Origin: Actinomycetes bacterium
GTDB taxonomy: Bacteria; Actinomycetota; Thermoleophilia; Miltoncostaeales; Miltoncostaeaceae
Length of the DNA: 44,072 bases
Reading direction: 5' to 3'
NCBI GenBank assembly: GCA_024639225.1
Contig: JAHEIS010000003.1
Span: forward strand, 1 to 44,072
In this document: piece after piece, positions 1-10,469 of the stretch
Numbering within the stretch: position 1 is the stretch's first letter
Layout: each line of letters opens with the position of its first letter
Position numbers and translations under genes: made by a program
The notes under the pieces: model-generated
The model's input: the letters and a program-made list of their open reading frames with translations, nothing else
Told to the model about the DNA's origin: nothing
Databases searched by the model: none

Positions 1-241
1 CCCGCGACAGGCCGATGCCCGCCAGCAGAGTGTCGAGGAGCTTTCCCGCCTGCCCGACGAACGGTACGCCCTGCTGGTCCTCGTGATAGCCGGGCGCCTC
101 GCCGACGAACATGATGTCGGAATCGGGGCTCCCGCTCCCCGCGACGACCTGGGTCCGCCCCTCGCTGAGAGGGCACCGGGTGCAGTCGAGAACGTGCTCC
201 CGGTGGTACTGGTCGAGCTTCGTCGCCGGCGCGCCTGCCAT
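1..241 (-). CDS. Uracil-DNA glycosylase family 4 (N-terminal part; gene runs off the left edge)
   Basis: Reverse-strand reading from ATG at 241: MAGAPATKLDQYHREHVLDCTRCPLSEGRTQVVAGSGSPDSDIMFVGEAPGYHEDQQGVPFVGQAGKLLDTLLAGIGLS; CxxC plus GEAPGxxED..G.PFVGxAGxLLD motif of type 4/5 UDG. Confidence 0.88.
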   Translation of the reverse strand, partial: MAGAPATKLDQYHREHVLDCTRCPLSEGRTQVVAGSGSPDSDIMFVGEAPGYHEDQQGVPFVGQAGKLLDTLLAGIGLSR

Positions 242-334
242 CGTCCCGAGACTACGCGGGGGCCCGGCCGGAGGCCCGGGGCGCGCGCGTCCCCGACGGC
301 TACAATTTCCCGGTCCCGTGCAGGGGCATCACGC

Positions 335-1204
335 ATGGCCGCCCCGTCCACCCCATCCCCGATTCCGATCGTCCGCGACGTTCCCGCCCTCCGCCGGGCC
401 GTGGCCGGGCTGCGGGCCTCCGGCCGCCGGGTCGGCTTCGTTCCGACGATGGGCGCGCTCCATGATGGACACCTCTCGCTGATCGACGCGGCGGGCGCCG
501 ACGACCACGCGGTCGTCGCCAGCATCTTCGTGAACCCGACCCAGTTCGCCGCCGGAGAGGATCTCGCCGACTACCCACGTCGGGAGGCGGCCGACGTCTC
601 CGCGGCAGCGGGTCGCGGGGCCGAGCTCATCTTCGCCCCGACGACCGAGGCGATCTATCCCGACGGCTTCGGGACAACGATCCATGTCGACGGACCGACG
701 GCGGTGCTGGAGGGTGCCGCGCGCCCGACCCACTTCGACGGCGTGGCGACGGTCGTCGCGAAGCTGCTGATCGCCGTGGGGCCGGACCGGGCCGTGTTCG
801 GGCAGAAGGACGCCCAGCAGGTGGCCGTCGTCCGACGCATGATGCGTGACCTTCACCTCGATGACATCGCGCTCGTTGTCGCACCGACGGTGCGCGATGA
901 TGACGGCCTCGCCTTGAGCAGCCGCAACGCCTACCTCTCGCCGGCCGAGCGGCAGTCCGCGCTCGCGATCAGCAGGGGCCTTCGTGCCGCCGAGGCCCGG
1001 GCACAGGCCGGTGAAACGGCGGCGGCCGTTCTGGAGTCTGAGACCCGGTCGGTCATTGATGAGGAGCCCGGCTGTGAACTGGAGTACGTTTCCCTGGTGG
1101 ACGCGGATGAGTTCACGCCGGTAGAGGAAGCTGCGGGGTCGTGCATTCTTTGCGTCGCCGCCCGGGTCGGTTCGACCCGATTGATCGACAACATCCTGAT
1201 CTGA
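335..1204 (+). CDS. panC: Pantothenate synthetase
   Basis: [43 protein letters not shown] motifs; ATG at 335 in frame with ORF 83..1204. Confidence 0.95.
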   Translation: MAAPSTPSPIPIVRDVPALRRAVAGLRASGRRVGFVPTMGALHDGHLSLIDAAGADDHAVVASIFVNPTQFAAGEDLADYPRREAADVSAAAGRGAELIFAPTTEAIYPDGFGTTIHVDGPTAVLEGAARPTHFDGVATVVAKLLIAVGPDRAVFGQKDAQQVAVVRRMMRDLHLDDIALVVAPTVRDDDGLALSSRNAYLSPAERQSALAISRGLRAAEARAQAGETAAAVLESETRSVIDEEPGCELEYVSLVDADEFTPVEEAAGSCILCVAARVGSTRLIDNILI

Positions 1205-1220
1205 CAACCAAGGAGCAACC

Positions 1221-1658
1221 GTGCCGCCCCGCACGAGAACACTTCTCAAGAGCAAGATCCACCGCGCGTCCGTCACCGACGCCGCGCTGCACTACGTCGG
1301 CAGCATCACGGTCGACCCTCACCTGATGGAACTGGCCGACATCCGTACCCACGAGAAGGTGCAGGTCGTCAACGTCTCGAACGGGGTCCGCTTCGAGACC
1401 TACGCGATCGAGGGCATTCGCAAGAGCGGCGACATGTGCCTCAACGGCGCCGCCGCCCGGCTCGCTGAGCGCGGGGATCTGATCATCGTGATGTCGTATG
1501 CCGAGTACGCCGAAAACGAACTGGATGACCATGAGCCGATCGTCGTCCACGTCGATGACATGAACCGCCCCACCGCGGAGCTCGTGTCGGACACCGTTCC
1601 GGAGAACTGGGGCGACGGCTGGCCCGAACCGCGCGCCGCCGGGCCGGACGACGAGTAA
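1221..1658 (+). CDS. panD: Aspartate 1-decarboxylase
   Basis: [25 protein letters not shown] with the GS self-cleavage site; [17 protein letters not shown]. Confidence 0.95.
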   Translation: MPPRTRTLLKSKIHRASVTDAALHYVGSITVDPHLMELADIRTHEKVQVVNVSNGVRFETYAIEGIRKSGDMCLNGAAARLAERGDLIIVMSYAEYAENELDDHEPIVVHVDDMNRPTAELVSDTVPENWGDGWPEPRAAGPDDE

Positions 1659-1669
1659 ACCGCTCCGCG

Positions 1670-2476
1670 GTGCTGAGCGCTGACGAGATCCGCGCGCGCA
1701 AGGGCGGTGACCGGCTCGCCATGCTCACAGCCTACGACTACCCCACGGCGGTGGCGCTCGACCGCTGCGGACTCGATCTCGTCCTCGTCGGCGACAGCTT
1801 GGGCGAGGTCGAGTTGGGCCTGGCCTCCACCAAGGAGGTGACCCTCGAGATGATGGCGCATCACATCGGCGCCGTCCGCCGCGGGCTCGCGGACACGCAC
1901 CTCGTCGGCGACATGCCCCTCGGTTCCGACGACCCGGCCGAGACCGCCGTCGCCTCGGCCCGGGCCCTCGCCGCCGCGGGCGCCGACTCGGTGAAGCTCG
2001 AGGGGCCCAAGATCGACTCCGTGCGGGCGATCATCGGCGACGGGATCCCGGTCATGGGGCACGTCGGACTTCTGCCCCAGACCGCCGTCGACTACCGACG
2101 CCAGGGCACGACGCCCGAAGATGCCGATCGCATCGTGCGGGAGGCTGAGCAACTCGAGGCCGCCGGGTGCTACAGCATCGTCATCGAGGCCGTGGTACCG
2201 GAGGTGGCCGAGCGGGTCAGCGCCGCGTGCCGAGTCCCGACGATCGGCATTGCCGCCGGCATGGCGACCGACGGCCAGGTGCTCGTTTCCACCGATCTCA
2301 TCGGTCAGCTCCCGGAGCAGCCGCCTTTCGTCACGCCGCAGGCCGACGTTCACGGCGTCGTCGTCACGGCGGCCAAGGCGTACGTGGCCGCTGTGCGCGG
2401 AGCTGGGCTCGGCGAAGGCCCCGACCCGGACGGCGCTGAGCCATCTGGGCCCGGCGCCTACTCTTCGAGCGCCTGA
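1670..2476 (+). CDS. panB: 3-methyl-2-oxobutanoate hydroxymethyltransferase
   Basis: MLTAYDYPTAVALD, VLVGDSLG, GDMPLGS, VKLEG, PVMGHVGLLPQ motifs. Confidence 0.95.
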   Translation: MLSADEIRARKGGDRLAMLTAYDYPTAVALDRCGLDLVLVGDSLGEVELGLASTKEVTLEMMAHHIGAVRRGLADTHLVGDMPLGSDDPAETAVASARALAAAGADSVKLEGPKIDSVRAIIGDGIPVMGHVGLLPQTAVDYRRQGTTPEDADRIVREAEQLEAAGCYSIVIEAVVPEVAERVSAACRVPTIGIAAGMATDGQVLVSTDLIGQLPEQPPFVTPQADVHGVVVTAAKAYVAAVRGAGLGEGPDPDGAEPSGPGAYSSSA

Positions 2477-2745
2477 GAGGACGACGATCAACGGCCGACG
2501 GCGACCGGCAAGAAGTGCAGTCGCCTTGTCGATCCCGGATCCATGGCCGAGAAGGCCGCCGAGAGTCGGCGTCGCTGTGCGCCGCGGCCCTGTATCCCGA
2601 CTGTTCTCGCCGTGGAGCGCCCGGATGCCCTCACCGGCCGCGCGCAGGCCCGCGCGAGACACGCCAGCGGCACCATCGCTCGCCCGGCGGGGTCGTCATT
2701 GCTCGTGCGCGCTGCGCCCCGCCGGCGCGCCCGGCTACCGCAGAG

Positions 2746-2789
2746 CCGAGGCCTCGCGCCTCGGAAGGCGCTCTCTCAGCGAGGAGAGC
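2746..2789. terminator. Two consecutive stem-loops between convergent panB and MFS genes
   Basis: CCGAGGC-ctcgc-GCCTCGG (2746-2764) and GCTCTC-tcagcgag-GAGAGC (2770-2789), both perfect; no U-tract. Confidence 0.35.
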
Positions 2790-2808
2790 ACGAGTGCCCA
2801 GCCCTCCG

Positions 2809-4299
2809 CTATTCGAGGCCCGGGCGTAGCGCAACCGCAGCGCCAAGCGCCAGAGCCATCACGACGGCGGCGCCGAGGAAGGTCTCAGCCAGTGCCGAGG
2901 TGGTGATCCCGACTTCGGCCTCGGCGACAGCGATCGCAGCGTCGGGATCGTCGAGGCTCGGCAGGTCCAGCCCGGCGCGAAGTTGGTTGAACCTGTGCGT
3001 GCCCCAGGCGGTAAGCGCGGCAAGGCCGATGCTGAAGCCCATCAGCCGGAACTGGATCACGAGTCCCGCAAAGATGCCCCGCCGATCAGGCGGAGACGCG
3101 TCGACGACCGCCGCGGTCGTGGGGGCGATCACCAGCCCGATGCCGGCACCGAGGACCGCCAGGTGAGCAGTCATGGTGGCGTAGTCGGTCTCGGTGTCCC
3201 ACCACGCGCCCATCACGGCGAAGGCGCCGACCGCGAGCAGCAATCCGGTGATCGTTGGCGTCCGGTAGCCGGTACGACTGGTGATCCGCCCGCCCAGGTA
3301 GGAGGCGACGGCCATCGAGCCCGTGAGCGCGGTGAGCAATGCGCCCGCCAGCACGGCACTGCGCTTCAGGTCGCCCTCCACCACGTTCACAAACAGCGGC
3401 ACGTTGACCATCGCGATGATCAGTCCCGCGCCGAGCAGCGCGTTGATCAGCATCGCCGGGCCCGAAAGCCGTCCGAGGAGCAGGTCCAGGTCAATCAACG
3501 GGTCGGCGACCCGCCCCTCGACCATCACGAAGCCGATGATCGCCGCCGCGGCCACCGCATAGAGCCACGGCCCGCCCACGCCCCGGTCCTGCCCGGTCAG
3601 CTCCTCGAGGCCCGACACGCTCTGGATGCGGGCATCGCTGAGCAGGGCCACGCTCAGCGCCACCAGACCGCAGGTGAGCAGCGCCGCACCCGCCCAGTCG
3701 ACTCGCGCCGCGGCCCGACGGGTGGGGTCCAGCACGCGCCAAGCCGCCGCGATCCCCAGCAGCGCGAGCGGGATGTTGAGGTAGAACTGCCATTCCCACG
3801 TGAGAAACCGGACCAGGAGCGCGCCATAGAGGGGGCCCCACACCCAGCCGAGGGTCCCGATGCCGGCGAGCAGGCCGAGGGCTCGAGCTCGGCGGGGCTC
3901 GGTGTAGATGTCTCCAACCACCGCCATCCCCACGGGGATCAGCGCTCCGCCGCCGATCGCCGTGAGCGCGCGTCCGATCAACAGCACCGCGAGGCTGTCG
4001 GCCAGTGGGACCACGACCGAGCCCACGAGGAACACCCCAAGCGCGCCGACGATGACCGCGCGCCGGCCCACGATGTCGCTGAGGCGACCCGCCAGTGGCA
4101 TCACGGCCACGTAGGCGATCAGATAGACGTTGACGATCCAGGTGGCATCGTCGATGTCGTCGGGCACCACCAGACCCAGATCGCTGATGATCGGGCGCAG
4201 CATGGTCGACACGACCAGCAGATCATCCGCCGCGACGAAGACGCCGAAAGCGACGACCGCCAGCGCAAGGCCCGGAGACGGGCCGTTGGCCTTCGTCAC
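2809..4299 (-). CDS. MFS transporter, P55/Rv1410c-like
   Basis: Multi-TM protein with GRLSDIVGRR MFS signature; directly downstream of, and overlapping by 4 nt, an LprG-family lipoprotein. Confidence 0.85.
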   Translation of the reverse strand: MTKANGPSPGLALAVVAFGVFVAADDLLVVSTMLRPIISDLGLVVPDDIDDATWIVNVYLIAYVAVMPLAGRLSDIVGRRAVIVGALGVFLVGSVVVPLADSLAVLLIGRALTAIGGGALIPVGMAVVGDIYTEPRRARALGLLAGIGTLGWVWGPLYGALLVRFLTWEWQFYLNIPLALLGIAAAWRVLDPTRRAAARVDWAGAALLTCGLVALSVALLSDARIQSVSGLEELTGQDRGVGGPWLYAVAAAAIIGFVMVEGRVADPLIDLDLLLGRLSGPAMLINALLGAGLIIAMVNVPLFVNVVEGDLKRSAVLAGALLTALTGSMAVASYLGGRITSRTGYRTPTITGLLLAVGAFAVMGAWWDTETDYATMTAHLAVLGAGIGLVIAPTTAAVVDASPPDRRGIFAGLVIQFRLMGFSIGLAALTAWGTHRFNQLRAGLDLPSLDDPDAAIAVAEAEVGITTSALAETFLGAAVVMALALGAAVALRPGLE

Positions 4300-5021
4300 G
4301 GCGCGGAGCCCAGATCAGGGCGCTCGATCTCGACCTCCGCGCCGTAGTCGGCGAGCACCAGGCGCCAGCTACTGGGACCGTCCGGTGCTTCGGCGTCGAA
4401 GCGGGCCTCGCGAACATGTCCCGAGACCGCGTCGACCCAGAGGTCGATCGGCACGCTCTGGTCGACCAGGCCGCCGGTGAGCGTCGAGATCGGCTCCGCT
4501 GCGGCGATGCCGCGCAGGTGGTAACGATTGGCGTCGTCGGGCGCGGGCTCGACGAGTTCGGCTTGGCGCAACCCCGTGGCGAGCAGCGGGCTCCAGCCGA
4601 GGTCGGGCTTGAAGAGGCCCGCGGGATCGAAGCTCAAGTCGTCCGGAGCCGCCTCCCACCGTGCCGTGGCCGGATTGGTGATCCACGTCGCGCCCTCGAT
4701 GGAGACGGCCCCGAGCTCCATGGTGAGCCCACCGACGGTGATCGTGATCAGCGCATCTGCAGCCGCGGGCGCCGCGTAGCGTCCTTCGGCGCGCTCGAAG
4801 GCCAGGGTGTCCCCGCCGTCGATGTACACGATGGCCCCCGTGCGCTCGATGGTGAAGCGCACAGTGTCGATCTGCGCCATGGCCTCCGCCGCCTCCATCC
4901 GCACCGCGCCGGCGCCCGCGGGGATGACCGGCTGCTCGGGCTCGCCCGCTGAGCAAGCGCCGAGCAGAACGATGGCGAGCAGCGCAACGGCGAATGACGG
5001 CAGTCGGCCGAGTGTGGTCAC
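4296..5021 (-). CDS. LppX/LprA/LprF/LprG-family lipoprotein
   Basis: Signal peptide with lipobox LLGAC; overall pattern of LppX_LprAFG proteins (VRFTIERTG..., ITVGGLTMELGAVSIEGATWITNPATARWEAAP, FDPAGLF). Confidence 0.8.
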   Translation of the reverse strand: MTTLGRLPSFAVALLAIVLLGACSAGEPEQPVIPAGAGAVRMEAAEAMAQIDTVRFTIERTGAIVYIDGGDTLAFERAEGRYAAPAAADALITITVGGLTMELGAVSIEGATWITNPATARWEAAPDDLSFDPAGLFKPDLGWSPLLATGLRQAELVEPAPDDANRYHLRGIAAAEPISTLTGGLVDQSVPIDLWVDAVSGHVREARFDAEAPDGPSSWRLVLADYGAEVEIERPDLGSAP

Positions 5022-5268
5022 GAGCCCGCGTACCCCCGCGGTCGCAGGTTCTCCAGCTTGTCAGACCAGGCTGGCCCGCGGTCGAGGGTGCACCATCGGC
5101 ACCGGCACGGAGGCGGGGTGCGGTCTAGTACGGAGTATCGCGGGCGCCGGGCCGGTGGTCAGAACCGAGGGCGCGAAGGGGACATGGTTGGATCCCCTCC
5201 ATCGATCGGGTGCACCGGGTTGGCGCGGCCACCGGCCCGGCCGCCGATCGTCGTGACGGCGCTCCGAG

Positions 5269-6591
5269 CTAACCCTTCTCGGCGGCGGACCCGGCGGCGA
5301 TCTTGCGCAGGTCCAGGGCCTCGGACAGCGTCGCCTCCTCGACGCCATGCTCGCGCGCGACCTCCCGCAGCGGCCGGCCCGACGCCGTGGCCTCCTTGAC
5401 GATCGCGGCCGCCTTGTCGTAGCCGATGTACGGGTTCAGGGCGGTCGCGGTGGCGAGCGTCCCCTCGGCGTGGCGCTCGAGGCCCGCGAGGTTCGGCTCG
5501 AGACCGTCGATCGCCTTGTCCGCGAGCAGTGCCGTGGAGGTCGACAGCAGATGGATGGACTGCATGAGGTTGCGGGCCATCAGCGGGATCATCACGTTCA
5601 GTTCGAAGTTGCCCTGCATCCCCCCCGCCGTGATCGCCACGTCGTTGCCGATCACCTGGGCCGACACCTGGGCGACGACCTCCGGGATCACCGGGTTGAC
5701 CTTGCCCGGCATGATCGATGAGCCCTTCTGGAGCTCGGGAAGGAAGATCTCTCCCAGCCCGACGCGCGGGCCGGAGCCCATCCACCGCAGATCGTTGGCG
5801 ATCTTTGTCAACGAGACCGCGACGACCTTCAGGGCCGCCGATGCCTCGACCAGCCCGTCGCGGTTGCCCTGGGCCTCGAAGGGGTCGGCGGGCGGCGAGA
5901 TCGTGAGGCCGGTGTCGGCGCTCATCCGCTCGCGGACCTTGGCGGCGAACTCCGGGTGGGTGTTCAGGCCGGTGCCGGTCGCCGTCCCGCCGAGCGGGAT
6001 CTGGGCCAGCCGCGGAAGCGCGTCCGAGACGCGAGCATGCCCCTGACGCACCTGGGCGGCGAAACCGGCGAACTCCTGCCCCAGAGTCACGGGGACAGCG
6101 TCCATGAGGTGGGTCCGCCCCGCCTTCACGATGTCCGCGTACTCATCGGCCTTGGCCTCGAGGGCGGTCGCGAGCGTGTCCAGCGACGGCAGGAGCTCGT
6201 TGGTCATCGCCTCCAGCGCCGCCAGGTGCACGGCGGACGGGAAGACGTCGTTCGAGCTCTGCCCCATGTTCACGTGGTCATTGGGGTGGACGGGGTCGCC
6301 GGCGATGCTCGAGATGACCTCGTTGCTGTTCATGTTCGAGGAGGTGCCCGAGCCGGTCTGGAAGACGTCCACCGGGAACTGCTCGTCGTGCTCCCCCGCG
6401 GCGATCTGGTCGGCGGCCCTGCCGATGCGCTCAGCGAGGTCCGCATCGAGGAGGCCCAGCTCACCGTTGACGCGGGCCGCGGCCCCCTTGATGCGACCGA
6501 GCCAGCGGACGACGCCCACCGGGATCGGCTCCCCTGACACCGGGAAGTTCTCTACCGCCTTGGTGGTCTCTCCACCCCAGAGCTCGGCCAT
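5269..6591 (-). CDS. fumC: Fumarate hydratase class II
   Basis: GSSIMPGKVNPV signature, GSGTSSNMNSNEV, GRTHLMDAVPVTLGQEF; likely ATG at 6591 (MAELWGGETTKAVENF). Confidence 0.95.
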   Translation of the reverse strand: MAELWGGETTKAVENFPVSGEPIPVGVVRWLGRIKGAAARVNGELGLLDADLAERIGRAADQIAAGEHDEQFPVDVFQTGSGTSSNMNSNEVISSIAGDPVHPNDHVNMGQSSNDVFPSAVHLAALEAMTNELLPSLDTLATALEAKADEYADIVKAGRTHLMDAVPVTLGQEFAGFAAQVRQGHARVSDALPRLAQIPLGGTATGTGLNTHPEFAAKVRERMSADTGLTISPPADPFEAQGNRDGLVEASAALKVVAVSLTKIANDLRWMGSGPRVGLGEIFLPELQKGSSIMPGKVNPVIPEVVAQVSAQVIGNDVAITAGGMQGNFELNVMIPLMARNLMQSIHLLSTSTALLADKAIDGLEPNLAGLERHAEGTLATATALNPYIGYDKAAAIVKEATASGRPLREVAREHGVEEATLSEALDLRKIAAGSAAEKG

Positions 6592-6703
6592 GCTGCCCCT
6601 TCTTCGTCCGGGGGCGCGGCGCGCCCCGATTCCTGCAGCGGAGGTTATCGCCCCGGACGCCGCGAGCGGACGGGCCGTGCGACAAGGGACGTTCGGCCGG
6701 CGG

Positions 6704-7390
6704 TCAGGGGCCGAACGGCGCCGACGCCCGGCGCGGCCGCACATCGTGGACGACCGCCCCATCCCGGAGAGCGACCACCCGGTCCATGCGCGAGGCGATG
6801 CTCTCGTCGTGCGTGACGAGGATCACGGTGTGCCCGTCCTCGCCGTTGAGCCGACTCAGGAGCTCCATCACGTCCTCTCCGGTCGCGCTGTCGAGATTTC
6901 CCGTCGGCTCGTCGGCGAGGAGCACACGGGGTCCGCCCACCAGGGCGCGAGCGATCGCCACCCGCTGCTGTTCGCCCCCGGAGAGCTCGGAAGGCAGGTG
7001 ATAGGAACGATGACCGAGCCCGACGCTCTCCAGCGCGGCGGCGGCCCGCTCGCGGCGCTCCGCGGCGGGGGCCCCCGCCGGAACCAGCGCGACCTCGACG
7101 TTGTCGATCGCGCCCAGGGTCGGGATCAGGTTGAACTGCTGGAAGACGAAGCCGATCTCGTCGCGACGGACGGCCGTCAGGGCCGCGTCTCCCATCGCCG
7201 CGAGGTCCGTCCCATCGAAGAGAACGCGCCCCGATGTCGGGTGGTCGAGCGCGCCGAGCATCTGGAGCATCGTGCTCTTGCCCGAGCCACTCGGTCCGAC
7301 GATCCCGACGAGGTCGCCCGCCGCAATCCGCAGGTCGACCCCACCGAGAGCATCAACGCCCTTCGCGGCGTCGCCGTAGCGCTTGGTCAC
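6704..7390 (-). CDS. ABC transporter ATP-binding protein (LolD/MacB type)
   Basis: Walker [36 protein letters not shown]; true N-terminus may lie upstream (see findings). Confidence 0.92.
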   Translation of the reverse strand: MTKRYGDAAKGVDALGGVDLRIAAGDLVGIVGPSGSGKSTMLQMLGALDHPTSGRVLFDGTDLAAMGDAALTAVRRDEIGFVFQQFNLIPTLGAIDNVEVALVPAGAPAAERRERAAAALESVGLGHRSYHLPSELSGGEQQRVAIARALVGGPRVLLADEPTGNLDSATGEDVMELLSRLNGEDGHTVILVTHDESIASRMDRVVALRDGAVVHDVRPRRASAPFGP

Positions 7391-7419
7391 TGCTTGGAGT
7401 TCGTAGATGGTTGGTCCCC

Positions 7420-8874
7420 CTACTCGACGGTCCGCAGAGCTTCCGATGGTCGTAGGCGCGCGGCTCGGAGGCCGGCGATGGCCCCCGCGATGACCCCTCC
7501 GGCGATGGCCAACCCGACCCCGAGCAGGAGGAGGTCGATGTCGAGCGGTGCGCGGATCGCAACGGCCTGGGCGGATGCGTCACCCGCCTCCCCGAGACCC
7601 AGTCGCCCGGCCGGCCCCCCGGTCACCGCGACGGCGCCGCTCGCCACGGACGCCTCCAGGTCCGGGAAGAGCGTCTCGGCGACGCGAGCGGCGACGACCC
7701 CGATGAGCACACCGGCGGCGGCACCGACCGCCCCGATGACGATGGACTCCCCGGCGATCTGCCCGACGACGCGCGACCGGCTCCAGCCGATGGCGCGCAA
7801 CGTACCCAGCTCGCGGGTCCGCTTCGCGACGGAGTTGAGGGTGAGGAGCGTCGCCAGTCCGACCGCGGAGACCAGGGCGATCACCGCCAGCGCCGCCCCG
7901 AGCGTGCCGGCCAGATCCCTCGTGTCCGCGAGCGAACCCTCGACTCGCTCCGCGAGATCGCTCGCCGTCGTGACGCGCGTGCCCGCCAGCTCGTCCTCGA
8001 TGGATGACGCCAGCGCCGCGACGACGCCGTTGTCGGCCGCCCGGACCCGGAGACCGTTGATCCGCCCGACCCGATCCGACGCCTCCTGGAGAGCGCCCAG
8101 CTCGACGTAGACGTCAACGGAGCCGCCGCCGATCGGGGAGGAGGCGATCCCGGCCACCCGGTACTCGCCCCCGCCGATGCTGATCGCGTCACCCACTGCG
8201 AGCGCCTCACTTCCGGCGTACGCCTCGCTCACGACGGCCTCAGCGGCGCCCTCGCCCGAGAAGTACGCACCCTCGACGATCCGATCAGGGGTGACCGCGG
8301 CCAGGTCGGGCCGCGTCAGATCGACGCCGGTCACCCGGAGCGCGCTGAACGCGAAACCTCCGGGCCCGCCACCGGCCCCGCGGGCACCGCCGAAGGTTCC
8401 CGCCTCGGGGACCTCTCCCTCCACGTGCGTGAGGTTGAGGGTCAGCTCTCCCGCGACCGCGGCGACACCGTCGAGGCCGGCGACCACGTCGCCGTCGTCC
8501 GCGGGGAAGCTCAGCTCGAACGTCTGGAAACGATCGACGCTGAACGGTTCTCCGGGCTCACCCAGGTCGGCGAAGTTGATCCGGCCGCCGCCGTTCTCCG
8601 CCTGGAGCAGTTCCTGCTCCTCATCGGTGAGGTTGCCCTCCCGGCCCAGCTGGATCGGTTCGTCGCCGTCGATGCGTAGGGGGCGGGACACGGACATGTC
8701 GGTCCCGACTCCCGTCAGGGGCTCGAGAACCGCATCCTGGGCGTCGTCGAGGCCCCGCCCCAGCGCACCGACGACGATGACGAGAGCGACTCCGAGGCCC
8801 AGCCCGAGCGCGGTGAGTACCGCGCGCCCGCGGCGCCGACGGAACTCGGCAATGACATAGCGACGAGTGAACAT
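7420..8874 (-). CDS. ABC transporter permease (FtsX/MacB-like)
   Basis: N-terminal TM, large periplasmic domain, C-terminal FtsX core (LNSVAKRTRELGTLRAIGWSRSRVVGQI); start MFTRRYVIAEFRRRRGR at 8874. Confidence 0.88.
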   Translation of the reverse strand: MFTRRYVIAEFRRRRGRAVLTALGLGLGVALVIVVGALGRGLDDAQDAVLEPLTGVGTDMSVSRPLRIDGDEPIQLGREGNLTDEEQELLQAENGGGRINFADLGEPGEPFSVDRFQTFELSFPADDGDVVAGLDGVAAVAGELTLNLTHVEGEVPEAGTFGGARGAGGGPGGFAFSALRVTGVDLTRPDLAAVTPDRIVEGAYFSGEGAAEAVVSEAYAGSEALAVGDAISIGGGEYRVAGIASSPIGGGSVDVYVELGALQEASDRVGRINGLRVRAADNGVVAALASSIEDELAGTRVTTASDLAERVEGSLADTRDLAGTLGAALAVIALVSAVGLATLLTLNSVAKRTRELGTLRAIGWSRSRVVGQIAGESIVIGAVGAAAGVLIGVVAARVAETLFPDLEASVASGAVAVTGGPAGRLGLGEAGDASAQAVAIRAPLDIDLLLLGVGLAIAGGVIAGAIAGLRAARLRPSEALRTVE

Positions 8875-9152
8875 GCGACCACAGTAGGCAGCCACAGATA
8901 AAGACCGCGAAAAACGACGCCGGGCTCAAACGGAGGCGCTCCCGGTCACCGTGAGGGCACCGCGCACCGTGGCCAGATCCCGTGCCCCCTCATTGGACGA
9001 CGAAGGGCAGACGGGCCGTCAGGGTCGCGCCGCGCTCCGTCCAGCGACCTCCAGACGATAGCTGCCGGGGCGCCCCCCACCTGGCTCGAGGGTGATGATG
9101 CCCGTTCCGGCAGGAGCGCGAAACGCTCCGTCACCGGGCCGTCACGGCGGGC

Positions 9153-10469
9153 TCACGGCGTCGGCGCTCCGAGGGCCCGCAGCGCCCCCATCGCCGCCCG
9201 CACTCCGAGCCCGAGGTGATCGACGCGGATGCGCTCGTTGGCTCCGTGGATCCCGTCATCGGGCAGGCCGAAGCCGGTCAGAAGGGTGGGGATGCCCACG
9301 TACTCCAGGCAGGCGATGATCGGGATCGAGCCGCCGACCCGGACCGGGGTGAAGGTGAGGCCGAGTGCCTCCTCCATGCCGGCAACGGCCCGGGCGACCG
9401 CGGGACGCGAGCCGTCGAGGAGCGACGCCTCCCCCTCGTTGAGTCCCTCGATCTCGAGATCCGCGCCGGCCGGGACGGCCCCGCGCAGGGCTCCATCCAG
9501 CGTCTCGCCGAGCGCTGCGGCGTCCTGCCCCGGCGCGACGCGCAGGGAGAGGGTCGCGCGCGCGCTCACCGGCAGGTTGGTCTTGACGAGGTCGATCTCG
9601 CCCGCCTCGAGTGCATGGACATCCAGAGACGGCGCGGCGGTCGTACGGCGATGGAACTCGGCCGCCGCGGTCGGGTCTGCGGGCCGTAGGCCAACGTCCG
9701 CCAGCAGTTCCTCCCCGGGAGGCAGCGCGTCCCACCCGGCGACCTCGGCCCTGCTGGGTTCGGCGACGCCGGCCTCGAGGGGGGCGATCAGGCGCCCGTT
9801 GCGGGGCGCCACCGCCCCCAGCAGGCCGACGAGGGCGTGAACCGCATTCAAGCCGGCTCCGCCGTAGAGACCGCTGTGCCCGTCGGTCGTCCCGGTCGTC
9901 AGGGTGACGCGCCGGTAGACCAGTCCCCGCAAGCCCACGCAGTAGGACGGAGCGCCGACCGCGATCATCGGCGCATCGAAGACGACTCCGAGATCGCACG
10001 CGGGGGCCTCACGCCGCAACCACTTCTCGGCCGAGTCTCCCCCGCTCTCCTCCTCGCCCTCGATGAGGAAGTCAACGCCGACACCGAGCTCACCCGCGCC
10101 GGCGAGCCGCTGCACCGCGACCAGCAGCATCCAGACGTTGCCCTTGTCGTCGCTCGCCCCGCGCGCGTAGAGGTGCTCACCCCGCTCGGTGGGCGTGAAC
10201 GGCGGCGACTCCCAGCCGTCGAAATCGCCGACGGGCTGGACGTCGTAGTGGCCGTAGAGCAGCACCCGCGGTCCTCCGTCAGGCCCGCAGCGGCCGATGA
10301 CCAGCGGGTGTCCGCCCTCATCGATGATCTCGGCGGAACCGCCGGCGCGTTCGATCTCCGCGACGACCATCTCGGCGGCCTGCCGCATCTCGGCACCCCG
10401 GTCCGTCGAGGCGCTGATGCTCGGGACCGAGAGGAACGCGTCCAGGCGGGCGCGCTCGTCGGCGTTCAC
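9153..10469 (-). CDS. M20 family dipeptidase/peptidase
   Basis: [27 protein letters not shown] motifs. Confidence 0.92.
   Translation of the reverse strand: MNADERARLDAFLSVPSISASTDRGAEMRQAAEMVVAEIERAGGSAEIIDEGGHPLVIGRCGPDGGPRVLLYGHYDVQPVGDFDGWESPPFTPTERGEHLYARGASDDKGNVWMLLVAVQRLAGAGELGVGVDFLIEGEEESGGDSAEKWLRREAPACDLGVVFDAPMIAVGAPSYCVGLRGLVYRRVTLTTGTTDGHSGLYGGAGLNAVHALVGLLGAVAPRNGRLIAPLEAGVAEPSRAEVAGWDALPPGEELLADVGLRPADPTAAAEFHRRTTAAPSLDVHALEAGEIDLVKTNLPVSARATLSLRVAPGQDAAALGETLDGALRGAVPAGADLEIEGLNEGEASLLDGSRPAVARAVAGMEEALGLTFTPVRVGGSIPIIACLEYVGIPTLLTGFGLPDDGIHGANERIRVDHLGLGVRAAMGALRALGAPTP

Noticed and set aside
335-2476. panC-panD-panB cluster as a finding
   Set aside because: Ordinary pantothenate operon; all three proteins look canonical.
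5022-5268. Possible ncRNA or small genes in the lprG/fumC spacer
   Set aside because: ORFs there are low-complexity Arg/Pro frames with no SD or motif; no recognisable RNA family.
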